Below are positions 1-8,602 of a DNA stretch of 30,985 bases, one piece after another. Within the stretch, counting starts at the first letter, position 1, and every line of letters begins with the position of its first letter. Origin of the DNA: Pseudomonadota bacterium (GTDB lineage: Bacteria; Pseudomonadota; Gammaproteobacteria; Xanthomonadales; Xanthomonadaceae); the NCBI GenBank assembly GCA_025355485.1, contig JANXZP010000101.1, forward strand, positions 1-30,985, read 5' to 3'. The notes under the pieces are model-generated. The model was not told the DNA's origin, searched no databases, and was given only the letters and a program-made list of their open reading frames with translations. The position numbers and the translations under genes are program-made.

Positions 1-1
1 G

Positions 2-625
2 TCGCTGCATGATGCAGCAGGCCTTGTGCGCGAACGCGGCCGGCTGATGCAGGACGCGGTACCTGCTGGCGTCGGTGCGATGGCGGCAGTGCTTGGCGCG
101 GACGATGCGTTGATCGCCGAAATCTGCGAACAGGTTGCGGATGATGAGATCGTCGCGCCGGCGAACTACAACAGTCCCGGCCAGACCGTGATCGCCGGCC
201 ACGCGGCGGCGGTCGACCGCGCGCTTGCGAAGCTCGCTGAAAACGGCGTGCGCAAGGCGATCAAGCTGCCGGTGTCGGTGCCTTCGCACACCGCGCTGAT
301 GCGCGGGGCGGCCGAAAAACTTGCCGAACGCATGGCGAACATTACCTGGAACGCACCATCGATCCCGGTGGTGCAGAACGCCGACGTGCGCAGCTTCGAC
401 GACGTGTCGGATATCCGCGAAGCGCTCGCGCGCCAGTTGTATCGGCCGGTGCAGTGGACGGGTTGCGTGCAGGAACTGCGCGATCGCGACATCGCGCATG
501 TGCTGGAATGCGGGCCGGGCAAGGTGCTGACCGGCTTGATCAAGCGCATCGACAAGACGCTGGAGGCGCGCGCGCTCGGCACGCCGGTTGACTTCGACGC
601 TGCACTGATGGAGTTCAAGGCATGA
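2..625 (+). CDS. fabD: Malonyl-CoA:ACP transacylase, 5' truncated by window edge
   Basis: This enzyme moves malonyl groups from CoA to acyl carrier protein to feed fatty acid elongation in the cytoplasm. The reading frame is open from base 2, so the N-terminal third, including the GHSxG nucleophile motif, lies outside the window; 207 residues remain. What is visible matches the family: AVPAGVGAMAAVLG near the start, the GQTVIAGH segment, VPSHTALM carrying the catalytic histidine, and LECGPGKVLTGLIKR near the C-terminus. The stop codon overlaps the start of fabG by four bases (ATGA), so the two are probably translationally coupled. Identity is clear from these motifs together with the neighbouring fabG, acpP and fabF. 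Confidence 0.96.
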   Translation, partial: SLHDAAGLVRERGRLMQDAVPAGVGAMAAVLGADDALIAEICEQVADDEIVAPANYNSPGQTVIAGHAAAVDRALAKLAENGVRKAIKLPVSVPSHTALMRGAAEKLAERMANITWNAPSIPVVQNADVRSFDDVSDIREALARQLYRPVQWTGCVQELRDRDIAHVLECGPGKVLTGLIKRIDKTLEARALGTPVDFDAALMEFKA

Positions 626-1368
626 CGGAGCAAACACTGAAAGGCGAAATCGCACTAGTCACCGGCGCGAGCCGTGGTATCGGCGCGGCGATCGCCGATG
701 AACTCGCCGCGCAAGGCGCGACCGTGATCGGCACCGCGACCACCGAATCCGGCGCTGCCGCGATCGGCGAACGATTGGCCGTACACGGCGGCGCGGGGCG
801 CTCGCTGAATGTCACCGACAGCGCAGCGGTCGATGCATTGATCGATGCGATCGCGAAGGAATTCGGCGCGGTCTCGATCCTCGTCAACAACGCCGGCATC
901 ACCCGCGACAACCTGCTGATGCGGATGAAGGACGAGGACTGGAACGCGATCATCGACACCAACCTCACATCGGTCTATCGCACGTCGAAGGCGGTGATGC
1001 GTTCGATGATGAAGGCGCGTAAGGGCCGCATCGTCAACATCGCATCGGTGATCGGCCTCACCGGCAATCCGGGACAGGCGAACTACGCCGCTGCGAAGGC
1101 CGGGATCATCGCGTTTTCCAAATCGCTCGCGCGCGAGATCGGTTCGCGCGGGATCACTGTCAACGTGGTCGCGCCGGGCTTCATCGACACCGACATGACC
1201 CGCGCGCTGCCCGAGGCCGGCAAGGAGGCGATGCTCGCGCAGATCGCGCTCGGCCGTTTCGGCAAGCCGGCCGACATCGCCCGCGCGGTGGCGTTCCTGG
1301 CCGGGCCGTCGGCGACCTACATCACCGGCGAAACCCTGCACGTCAACGGCGGCATGTACATGCCTTGA
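622..1368 (+). CDS. fabG: 3-oxoacyl-ACP reductase
   Basis: This is the NADPH-dependent short-chain dehydrogenase that reduces 3-oxoacyl-ACP to (R)-3-hydroxyacyl-ACP in fatty acid elongation. At 248 residues it has the usual length. Visible motifs are the nucleotide-binding TGASRGIG (14-21), NNAG (89-92) and the catalytic tetrad Asn114, Ser142, Tyr155 and Lys159, the last two within NYAAAKAG. The C-terminal part contains GFIDTDMT and ends GETLHVNGGMYMP, both typical of FabG. The ATG overlaps the fabD stop by four bases. A 108-base gap with a promoter-like sequence follows before acpP. Confidence 0.98.
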   Translation: MTEQTLKGEIALVTGASRGIGAAIADELAAQGATVIGTATTESGAAAIGERLAVHGGAGRSLNVTDSAAVDALIDAIAKEFGAVSILVNNAGITRDNLLMRMKDEDWNAIIDTNLTSVYRTSKAVMRSMMKARKGRIVNIASVIGLTGNPGQANYAAAKAGIIAFSKSLAREIGSRGITVNVVAPGFIDTDMTRALPEAGKEAMLAQIALGRFGKPADIARAVAFLAGPSATYITGETLHVNGGMYMP

Positions 1369-1413
1369 TACAGCCGGCCCTGATGCTTGCATGCGCCGCC
1401 GCATGGTGCGCGA

Positions 1414-1442
1414 CTGGCATCGGCGCGGGTTTCCTCTACAAT
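1414..1442 (+). promoter_or_regulatory. Putative sigma-70 promoter of acpP
   Basis: CTGGCA (1414-1419) and TACAAT (1437-1442) match the -35 and -10 consensus at 4 of 6 and 5 of 6 positions, with an ideal 17-base spacer. They lie 35 bases upstream of the acpP ATG. A separate promoter fits the very high demand for ACP relative to the other fab enzymes. This is a consensus match only. Confidence 0.6.
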
Positions 1443-1476
1443 ACGCCCGCTGGCAATTCATCACCGAGGTCAATCC

Positions 1477-1716
1477 ATGAGCACCATCGAAGAACGCGTC
1501 AAGAAAATCGTTGTCGAACAACTGGGCGTCAAGGAAGAGGACGTCACCACGAACGCCTCGTTCGTTGACGATCTGGGCGCGGATTCGCTGGACACCGTCG
1601 AACTGGTGATGGCGCTCGAGGAAGAATTCGAATGCGAAATCCCGGACGAGGATGCCGAGAAGATCACCAGCGTGCAGCAGGCGATCGACTACGTGAAGGC
1701 CCACGTCAAAAGCTGA
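1477..1716 (+). CDS. acpP: Acyl carrier protein
   Basis: This is the small acidic carrier that holds the growing acyl chain on a 4'-phosphopantetheine arm during fatty acid synthesis. The 79-residue length is standard. The DSL attachment motif is intact at 36-38 (GADSLDTVELVMALEEEF), with Ser37 as the prosthetic-group site. The protein begins MSTIEERVKKIV as in most proteobacterial ACPs. In-frame ATGs further upstream would add non-homologous residues, so the start at 1477 is preferred; a GAGGT element sits seven bases before it. It is flanked by its own promoter-like sequence and a strong hairpin downstream. Confidence 0.98.
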   Translation: MSTIEERVKKIVVEQLGVKEEDVTTNASFVDDLGADSLDTVELVMALEEEFECEIPDEDAEKITSVQQAIDYVKAHVKS

Positions 1717-1763
1717 TGGCGTTCCCCGTCAGGGGATCGGCCGTTTGGCTGGATACATCATGC

Positions 1764-1786
1764 CAGGGCCGCGCAATGCGGCCCTG
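1764..1786 (+). terminator. Hairpin between acpP and fabF, likely terminator or attenuator
   Basis: CAGGGCCGC (1764-1772) and GCGGCCCTG (1778-1786) form a perfect 9-bp GC-rich stem with the 5-base loop GCAAT. The following CGTATTTGC is only mildly T-rich, so termination may be partial. A smaller stem, TCCCC/GGGGA, lies just after the acpP stop at 1723-1736. The position fits attenuation that leaves acpP transcript in excess over fabF. Confidence 0.6.
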
Positions 1787-1859
1787 CGTATTTGCGGCGC
1801 GAAGCATGGCGGTCGCCACAGGCAATAACGGCGCGCGGATGCGCGCAGCGGAGAATCGA

Positions 1860-3098
<1,239 letters not shown>

Positions 3099-3156
3099 AG
3101 TCGCGCGCTGCACCTGTAGTCCTTGTCGTTAGAGCGGAACACGAGAAGACCCGACA

Positions 3157-4593
3157 GTGATCGAAACGCGCACGCTGCCGGGCGACACCGATCTGCTCGC
3201 TTTGCATCGCTGTTTTCCGGAGCGCTATCCGCTCCTGCTGGAAAGCGTCGCCGAAGGCACTCCGCGTTCGCGCTGGGATCTGCTGTTCATAGCGAATGGC
3301 AGCGGATTCAGCAGCGATCCCGCACACGGCGTGCGCACGTTGGATGGGCGTGCGCTGGCTGGTGGATTTTTCGACCAGCTTGATGCTGCGTGGCGCATGG
3401 AACACACGCAAGAATCCATCCATGGAGCGCAATCCAGTCGGCATCCTGCCTCCTCGGAAGTTGTTGCACGCGATGCCATTCAAGGCATCGCGTCCGCGCA
3501 GCAACTTCCACCGTTCCACGGTGGCTGGGCGCTCTACCTTGGCTACGAACTCGTCGGCGAAATCGAACCGACCCTGTGTCTTCCACTGCCCGAAGTCGAT
3601 GCGCTGCCGACAGCGCTTGCATTGCGATGTCCAGGCGCGTTGCTGCGCGATCACGAACGCGGGGTGGTGATCGCGATTGCGGAACATGGCTTCGGTGCGC
3701 TGCTGGCTGCGATCGACGACGATTTGCGAATCGCGCACACGAGTGCGTTGCCCGCATGGACGCCACCGAACGCACAGGACGAAGACGATCCGCAGCGTTT
3801 CCTCGACGGCGTAGCGCGCGTGCACGAATATCTTGTCGCGGGCGATGTGTTCCAGGTCAATCTGTCGCGCGCGTGGACGGCGCGGTTCGCGACCCCGCCT
3901 GTGCCGGGCGCCGTCTATCAGCGACTGCGCGCCGCGAATCCGGCGCCATTTGCGGCATCATTGATCCAGCGTGACTGGGCGCTCGCGAGTTCATCGCCGG
4001 AGCGATTGATCAGCGTACGCAACAGCACCATCGAAACCCGTCCGATCGCCGGCACGCGTCCGCGCCTCGCTGCTGATGACGAAGTCGCGCGGGTGAACGA
4101 GCTCATCGGTCATCCGAAGGAGCGTGCTGAACACGTCATGCTGATCGACCTGGAGCGTAACGACCTGGGCCGTGTCTGTGTGCCAGGCAGCGTTGTCGTG
4201 GACGAATTGATGGTGGTCGAAAGCTATGCCCATGTGCATCACATCGTCTCGAACGTGCGCGGCACGTTGTGCGCGGACGTGACTCCAGCCGATGCGATCC
4301 GTGCGGTGTTCCCGGGCGGAACGATCACCGGTTGTCCGAAAGTGCGCTGCATGCAGATCATTGCCGAACTCGAAGGCGTCGGACGCGGCGAATACACCGG
4401 CGCGCTTGGATACCTCGATCGCAACGGCAACATGGATCTCAACATCCTGATCCGCAGCTTCCGGCAGATCGGCGACAGCCTGCATTTTCGTGCTGGCGCA
4501 GGCATCGTCGCCGATTCGGTCGCCGCGCTTGAGCTCGACGAAACCCGAGCGAAGGCGCGCGGACTGCTGCGTGCGCTGGACGCCGACACATGA
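3157..4593 (+). CDS. pabB: Aminodeoxychorismate synthase component I
   Basis: The enzyme converts chorismate plus ammonia to 4-amino-4-deoxychorismate, the first step toward p-aminobenzoate and folate. The 478-residue protein (GTG start) has an N-terminal LLES (27-30), the motif that lines the tryptophan pocket in TrpE and PabB, and FHGGWALYLGYEL near residue 123. The chorismate-binding domain shows PIAGTRPR, ELIGHPKERAEHVMLIDLE, RNDLGRVC, FPGGTITGCPK and GEYTGALGYLDRNG. Ala298 in PIAGT replaces the lysine (Lys274) of E. coli PabB, so anthranilate synthase is the alternative. Direct overlap with pabC and the fab/mltG context favour PabB. Residues of roughly 88-123 look like an insertion relative to E. 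coli PabB and are encoded by palindromic DNA. Confidence 0.9.
   Translation: MIETRTLPGDTDLLALHRCFPERYPLLLESVAEGTPRSRWDLLFIANGSGFSSDPAHGVRTLDGRALAGGFFDQLDAAWRMEHTQESIHGAQSSRHPASSEVVARDAIQGIASAQQLPPFHGGWALYLGYELVGEIEPTLCLPLPEVDALPTALALRCPGALLRDHERGVVIAIAEHGFGALLAAIDDDLRIAHTSALPAWTPPNAQDEDDPQRFLDGVARVHEYLVAGDVFQVNLSRAWTARFATPPVPGAVYQRLRAANPAPFAASLIQRDWALASSSPERLISVRNSTIETRPIAGTRPRLAADDEVARVNELIGHPKERAEHVMLIDLERNDLGRVCVPGSVVVDELMVVESYAHVHHIVSNVRGTLCADVTPADAIRAVFPGGTITGCPKVRCMQIIAELEGVGRGEYTGALGYLDRNGNMDLNILIRSFRQIGDSLHFRAGAGIVADSVAALELDETRAKARGLLRALDADT
3456..3524 (+). repeat. Two consecutive palindromes inside pabB
   Basis: The first palindrome spans 3456-3509. Its outer arms are GGAAGTTGTTG (3456-3466) and CAGCAACTTCC (3499-3509), complementary at 10 of 11 positions. 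Its inner arms ACGCGATGCC (3468-3477) and GGCATCGCGT (3484-3493) are perfect, around a 6-base loop. The second, CCACCGT (3508-3514) and ACGGTGG (3518-3524), has a 3-base loop. The first lies within the segment of PabB that looks inserted relative to E. coli, so it may be a palindromic element accommodated in frame. Confidence 0.7.
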
Positions 4594-5420
4594 CGACGCA
4601 AGTTTTCAGCGGCGAACGACGCGTGGATGTACTCGACCCGCGCGACCGGGGACTCGCCTACGGCGATGGCGTGTTCGAGACGATCCTGGTCCATCACGGC
4701 GCCCCGGTCTGGTGGGATGCGCACCTGGCGCGGTTGCAGCGTGGTTGCGACGTGCTGGGCATCGCTGCCCCAGATCCGGGTTTTCTGCGCGTCGAAGCCG
4801 AAGTATTGATCGCGGGCTGCATGCGCGGCGTACTCAAACTGATCTTGACGCGCGGTATCGGTGAGCGTGGCTATACACCGCCGTCGGATACGCCGACGAC
4901 GACGGTGTTGATGTTGTCCGATGCGCCGTCACCGCCGCCGCGCGACGGGCTGGTGCTGCGCTGGTGCGACACGCAGCTTGCAATTCAGCCACGGCTCGCC
5001 GGCATCAAGCACCTCAACCGGCTCGAACAGGTACTCGCGCGCGGAGAATGGAACGATGCGTCGATCCACGAAGGCCTGCAATGCGACACGGCCGGTCGTG
5101 TAGTGAGCGCGACCTCCGCGAGCCTGTTCGCCCTGCGCGATGGACGCTGGCTGACGCCGCCAGTCGCCGACTGCGGCATCGCGGGCATCTGCCGCGCATG
5201 GATACTCGGCAATGTCGTCGAGGCTTGTGAAGTAGTGTTGACGCGCGCCCAGGTCGAATCGGCGGATGTGCTCATCCTGTGCAACGCCGTGCGCGGTATC
5301 CTTCCGGTGGCGGTGCTTGGGGAGCGGCGCTGGTCGCTGCATCCGCGCGCGCTTGCGTTGCGGGATCTGTTGGCGACGTCTGAAAAGGCTTTCGAAAAAT
5401 ATCCACCGGAGGACGCGTGA
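4590..5420 (+). CDS. pabC: Aminodeoxychorismate lyase
   Basis: This PLP enzyme of fold type IV releases pyruvate from aminodeoxychorismate to give p-aminobenzoate. The 276 residues include the N-terminal RGLAYGDGVFETILVHHG segment of the family and LAGIKHLNRLEQVLAR, where Lys140 should form the internal aldimine with PLP. The GRVVSATSASLFALRDG stretch corresponds to the usual E-G/S-xxSNlF region, with SATSAS in place of the common E-x-SxSN. The ATG overlaps the pabB stop by four bases, and mltG overlaps its end in the same way. Consecutive pathway steps in one coupled operon support the assignment over a branched-chain or D-amino acid aminotransferase. Confidence 0.94.
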   Translation: MTTQVFSGERRVDVLDPRDRGLAYGDGVFETILVHHGAPVWWDAHLARLQRGCDVLGIAAPDPGFLRVEAEVLIAGCMRGVLKLILTRGIGERGYTPPSDTPTTTVLMLSDAPSPPPRDGLVLRWCDTQLAIQPRLAGIKHLNRLEQVLARGEWNDASIHEGLQCDTAGRVVSATSASLFALRDGRWLTPPVADCGIAGICRAWILGNVVEACEVVLTRAQVESADVLILCNAVRGILPVAVLGERRWSLHPRALALRDLLATSEKAFEKYPPEDA

Positions 5421-6466
5421 CCGAAAAACCGAAACGTGGCGTGTTCCGCCGCATCCTGTCGAACCTGTTCAAACTGGCGTTGCTGGCCGGTGTCGCCACC
5501 GCGATCGTCGGTTACGTGCACTACCATCGCTTCACCGTCACCCCGATCGGCGGGCACGATGCGAAGGTGGCCATCCGGCGCGGCGAATCACTCCGCGGCG
5601 TGATCGTGTCGCTGCGCGAAGCAGGCGTGGAGACCGGCAACGATCTCGAATGGCAATTGCTCGCGGCGTCGATGGGCGTGCGCTCGAAGATGCAGGTCGG
5701 CGAATATGCGATCACGCCGGATCTGACGCCCGAACTGTTGCTGCGCAATATCGCGAACGGCAAGGTCATCCAGTACCACTTCACCATCGTCGAAGGTTGG
5801 AACATGCGCGAGCTGCGCGCCGCGCTGAAGACCACGCCGAACCTGCATCATGCATTGATCGACACCAGCGACTCCGCGCTGATGGTTCAGCTCGGCCGCT
5901 CGCGCAAGCATCCGGAAGGCCGTTTCCTGCCCGAAACCTACGCCTACACGCTTGACAGCAACGATATCGATCTGCTCGCACGCGCCGCGAAGGCGATGGA
6001 CGCGGCGCTGGGCGAGGAATGGGCGCATCGCGATCCCAACTCGACGCTGAAATCGCCCGACGAGGCGCTGGTTCTCGCTTCCATCGTCGAGAAGGAAACC
6101 GCGGTTCCCGACGAGCGCGCACAGGTCGCCGGTGTGTTCGTTCGCAGGTTGCAAAAGAACATGCTGTTGCAGACCGATCCGACGATCATCTACGGCCTCG
6201 GTAGCAGCTACGACGGCACGATCCACAAGCGCGACCTCTACACCGACACGCCGTACAACACCTACACGCGGGCCGGCCTGCCGCCCACGCCGATCGCGAT
6301 GCCCGGACGCGCGGCGCTGCATGCGGCGATGCATCCGGCGTCCGGCGATGCGTTGTATTTCGTCGCGAGCGGCGGTGGCGGCCACTTTTTTTCGGCGACG
6401 CTGGCCGAACACAACGCGGCGGTCGCGCGCTACGTGAAACTGCAGCGCGAGAAACAGTCGCAGTGA
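5417..6466 (+). CDS. mltG: Endolytic murein transglycosylase MltG (YceG)
   Basis: MltG cleaves nascent glycan strands at the inner membrane and is thought to set their length. The 349-residue protein has a short cytosolic basic N-terminus, one membrane segment at about residues 15-35, and a periplasmic YceG domain. The family signature is clear: LASIVEKETAVPDERAQ (SIVEKET at 222-228, carrying the catalytic glutamate), then MLLQTDPTIIYGLG and TPYNTYTRAGLPPTPIAMPG. The GTG start overlaps the pabC stop by four bases and follows CGGAGG at 5407-5412. The pabC-mltG-tmk-holB order is common in gammaproteobacteria. Confidence 0.96.
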   Translation: MTEKPKRGVFRRILSNLFKLALLAGVATAIVGYVHYHRFTVTPIGGHDAKVAIRRGESLRGVIVSLREAGVETGNDLEWQLLAASMGVRSKMQVGEYAITPDLTPELLLRNIANGKVIQYHFTIVEGWNMRELRAALKTTPNLHHALIDTSDSALMVQLGRSRKHPEGRFLPETYAYTLDSNDIDLLARAAKAMDAALGEEWAHRDPNSTLKSPDEALVLASIVEKETAVPDERAQVAGVFVRRLQKNMLLQTDPTIIYGLGSSYDGTIHKRDLYTDTPYNTYTRAGLPPTPIAMPGRAALHAAMHPASGDALYFVASGGGGHFFSATLAEHNAAVARYVKLQREKQSQ

Positions 6467-7089
6467 ACGGTCGCCTGATCAGCATCGAAGGCGGCGAGGG
6501 CGCAGGCAAATCGAGCGTAATGGCGGCGTTGCGCAGTGTGCTGGAGCGGCGCGGACTCGACGTCGTGGTCACCCGCGAACCCGGCGGCACCGATACCGGC
6601 GAAGCGATCCGCGCGTTGCTGCTCGACCCGTCGGGCACGTTGTGCGCTGAAGCTGAGTTGCTGCTGATGTTCGCCTCGCGTGCGCAACTCGTACGCGAAG
6701 TCATCCTGCCGGCGCTCGTGCGCGGTGCATGGGTGCTCACCGACCGTTTCACCGACGCGAGCTTCGCGTACCAGGGAGGCGGACGCGGGATCGATTCCGC
6801 CTGCATCGCCGAGCTCGAACGCTGGGCGGCGGCGATCAAGCCCGACCTCACCTTCCTGCTGGACGTGGATGTGCGCCAGGGCCATGCGCGGATCGCCGGG
6901 CGCGATGGCGAGCGCGACCGGATCGAGAACGAACGCGAGGATTTCTTCGAACGCGTGCGCGCGACCTACCTGCAACGCGCGGCATCCGAACCTCGGCGCT
7001 TCCGCGTGATCGACGCTGGCGCGCCGCAGGACGTCGTGCTGCGCAACGTGCTCGATCAGCTAACCCAGGCGATTTCCGGATGGAAATGA
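6463..7089 (+). CDS. tmk: Thymidylate kinase
   Basis: The enzyme phosphorylates dTMP to dTDP for DNA synthesis. At 208 residues it has the standard length. It contains the P-loop GEGAGKSS (11-18), TREPGGTDTGEAIR at about 37-50, LTDRFTDASFAYQGGGRG with the DR pair at 94-95, and an arginine-rich LID around RIAGRDGERDRIENE. The GTG start overlaps the mltG stop by four bases (GTGA), matching the coupling seen along the operon. Confidence 0.97.
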   Translation: MNGRLISIEGGEGAGKSSVMAALRSVLERRGLDVVVTREPGGTDTGEAIRALLLDPSGTLCAEAELLLMFASRAQLVREVILPALVRGAWVLTDRFTDASFAYQGGGRGIDSACIAELERWAAAIKPDLTFLLDVDVRQGHARIAGRDGERDRIENEREDFFERVRATYLQRAASEPRRFRVIDAGAPQDVVLRNVLDQLTQAISGWK

Positions 7090-8099
7090 ACGCGCTCGCG
7101 CCGTGGCTGCACGAGTCGCTGCAGCGCGCACTGGACACGCTAGCTGGCGAACGGCTCGCGCATGCCTTGTTGATCTGCGGACCGACCCATATCGGCAAGC
7201 GCGTATTCGCCGATGCGCTCGCGCGGACGTTGCTTTGCCGTGCGCGCGTCGATGGCGCGGCGTGCGGGCAGTGCCGCGACTGCGTGCTGTACGCAGCCGG
7301 CACCCATCCGGACTGGCGGTACCTGAGCTTCGAGGAAAACGAAAAGACCAAAGTGTTGCGCAAGGAGATCGTGGTCGAGCAGGTCCGCGCTCTCGGCGGC
7401 TGGTTCGCGTTGACACCGCAGCGCGGTGGCGCGCAGGTCGCGCTGATCGAACCGGCATCGGCTATGAACACCAACGCGTCGAACGCCTTGCTCAAGACGC
7501 TCGAAGAACCGATGCGCGAACGCTACCTGTTGCTGCTGTGCGAATCGCCGATGCAGCTTTCGGCGACGATCCGCAGTCGCTGCCAGCGGATCGAATTGCA
7601 GCCGCCCGGCGAATCGCAGGTTGGGCTGGACTGGTTGCGTGCGCGCGGCCACGACGCCGCGGTCGCGCGAACCGCGCTCGATGCGGCGCGCGGGCATCCG
7701 GGGCTGGCTGCGCACTGGATCGAGCAAGGATTGCTGACGTTGCGCGATTCCGTACGCGCCGATCTGGCCGCGATCACGAGCGGTCGCGCGCAGCCACTGG
7801 CGGTCGCCGCTGCGTGGCTGGCCGACGGTCAGGCCGAGCAACGGCTCGCGTTCGCGGCCGACCTCGCGGTCGATCTGCACGCTGAAGCGCTTGGTGCGCG
7901 CAGTGTCGCGGCTGTTGCTGGTTCTGGCCGCTCGAACGCAGCGCGTTTGACAGCCGCACCCGATTTCCCGAAGCTGTCCGCATGGTTCGATGCCGCCAAC
8001 CGCACCCGCGCGTTGTTGCGCACTCCGATCCGCAGCGACCTGGTGTTGGCCAGCCTGCTGCGCGACTGGCGCATCGCGATGTCGGCGCGTCCGGTGTGA
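7086..8099 (+). CDS. holB: DNA polymerase III delta' subunit
   Basis: Delta' is the rigid stator of the clamp loader that places the beta clamp on primed DNA. The 337-residue protein has a vestigial P-loop GPTHIGKR (32-39), a zinc module formed by Cys51, Cys60, Cys63 and Cys66, the NASNALLKTLEEP motif, and SRC in TIRSRCQRIEL, as in E. coli HolB (334 residues). The frame is open far upstream inside tmk, but this part is not homologous. Two starts are possible, ATG 7080 and ATG 7086. The latter is chosen because it gives the 4-base ATGA overlap with tmk used elsewhere in the operon and has CCGGA at 7076-7080. Confidence 0.94.
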   Translation: MNALAPWLHESLQRALDTLAGERLAHALLICGPTHIGKRVFADALARTLLCRARVDGAACGQCRDCVLYAAGTHPDWRYLSFEENEKTKVLRKEIVVEQVRALGGWFALTPQRGGAQVALIEPASAMNTNASNALLKTLEEPMRERYLLLLCESPMQLSATIRSRCQRIELQPPGESQVGLDWLRARGHDAAVARTALDAARGHPGLAAHWIEQGLLTLRDSVRADLAAITSGRAQPLAVAAAWLADGQAEQRLAFAADLAVDLHAEALGARSVAAVAGSGRSNAARLTAAPDFPKLSAWFDAANRTRALLRTPIRSDLVLASLLRDWRIAMSARPV

Positions 8100-8148
8100 A
8101 CACCGGATCCGGGTACACAATGCACCGTAACCTCAAAGGGGCACGATC

Positions 8149-8505
8149 ATGACGGCACCAGGCGGCGCACGGCAGGGCATCCTCTCACTGGCACTCAAGG
8201 ACAAGAACGCGCTGTACAACGCCTACCTGTCCTTCATCAAGGGCGGCGGCATCTTCGTGGCGACGCCGAAACGCTACAACCTCGGCGACGAAGTGTTCGT
8301 GCTGATGACCCTACCCGAAGGCAGCGAGCGCCTGCCGGTCGCCGGCAAGGTCGTCTGGGTCACACCGACCGGATCGCAGGGCAACCGTCCTGCCGGCATC
8401 GGCGTGCAATTCGCCGACACCGCCGAAGGCGAACACGCACGCGGCAAGGTCGAAGCGATGCTGGCGGGCATCACGAATTCGGACAAGCCGACGAGCACGA
8501 TGTAG
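8149..8505 (+). CDS. pilZ: Type IV pilus assembly protein PilZ
   Basis: PilZ is required for type IV pilus biogenesis, and in Xanthomonas it links pilus function to the PilB ATPase and FimX. The 118-residue protein begins MTAPGGARQGILSLALKDKN and contains YLSFIKGGGIFVATPKRYNL, GDEVFVLMTLPEG, VAGKVVWVTP and GIGVQFADT, all typical of true PilZ. It lacks the RxxxR cyclic-di-GMP binding motif near the N-terminus, as expected for this subtype, so it probably does not bind the nucleotide itself. An AAAGGGG Shine-Dalgarno (8135-8141) precedes the ATG. The gene sits 49 bases after holB and closes the operon at a strong hairpin. Confidence 0.96.
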   Translation: MTAPGGARQGILSLALKDKNALYNAYLSFIKGGGIFVATPKRYNLGDEVFVLMTLPEGSERLPVAGKVVWVTPTGSQGNRPAGIGVQFADTAEGEHARGKVEAMLAGITNSDKPTSTM

Positions 8506-8550
8506 AGCAAGAGCGTTCCGCCCGCTTCGCGGACGGAACGCTCTTGCTCT
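8504..8550 (+). terminator. Strong hairpin between convergent pilZ and fadJ
   Basis: AGAGCAAGAGCGTTCCG (8504-8520) is the exact reverse complement of CGGAACGCTCTTGCTCT (8534-8550), giving a perfect 17-bp stem. The 13-base loop itself holds CCGC/GCGG. The stem begins inside the pilZ stop codon, and the element lies between two convergent genes, so it probably terminates both strands. No long T tract follows. Confidence 0.75.
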
Positions 8551-8569
8551 CTGATTCCGAGCACGAATT

Positions 8570-8600
8570 CGTTCATGGTTCGACAGACTCACCACGAACG
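8570..8600. repeat. REP-like palindrome downstream of fadJ
   Basis: CGTTCATGGT (8570-8579) and ACCACGAACG (8591-8600) pair at 9 of 10 positions around the 11-base loop TCGACAGACTC. The sequence resembles the short GTTCGTGGTGAG...TCGAACCATGAAC palindromes that I recall as dispersed in many copies in proteobacterial genomes. It ends three bases before the fadJ stop codon on the opposite strand. Copy number in this genome cannot be judged from one window. Confidence 0.55.
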
Positions 8601-8602
8601 AC

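Noticed and set aside
655..1704. 349-codon open frame antisense to fabG and acpP
   Set aside because: It mirrors the codon structure of the real genes in GC-rich DNA, is Arg/Asp/His-rich with no family motifs, and crosses two clear genes.
3157..4593. Reading this gene as trpE (anthranilate synthase)
   Set aside because: The PIAGT motif would fit, but the ATGA overlap with pabC and the absence of other trp genes favour pabB; kept as a caveat.
8110..8124. Possible promoter (GGGTACACAATG) before pilZ
   Set aside because: There is a -10-like TACACAAT but no convincing -35 at the right distance.
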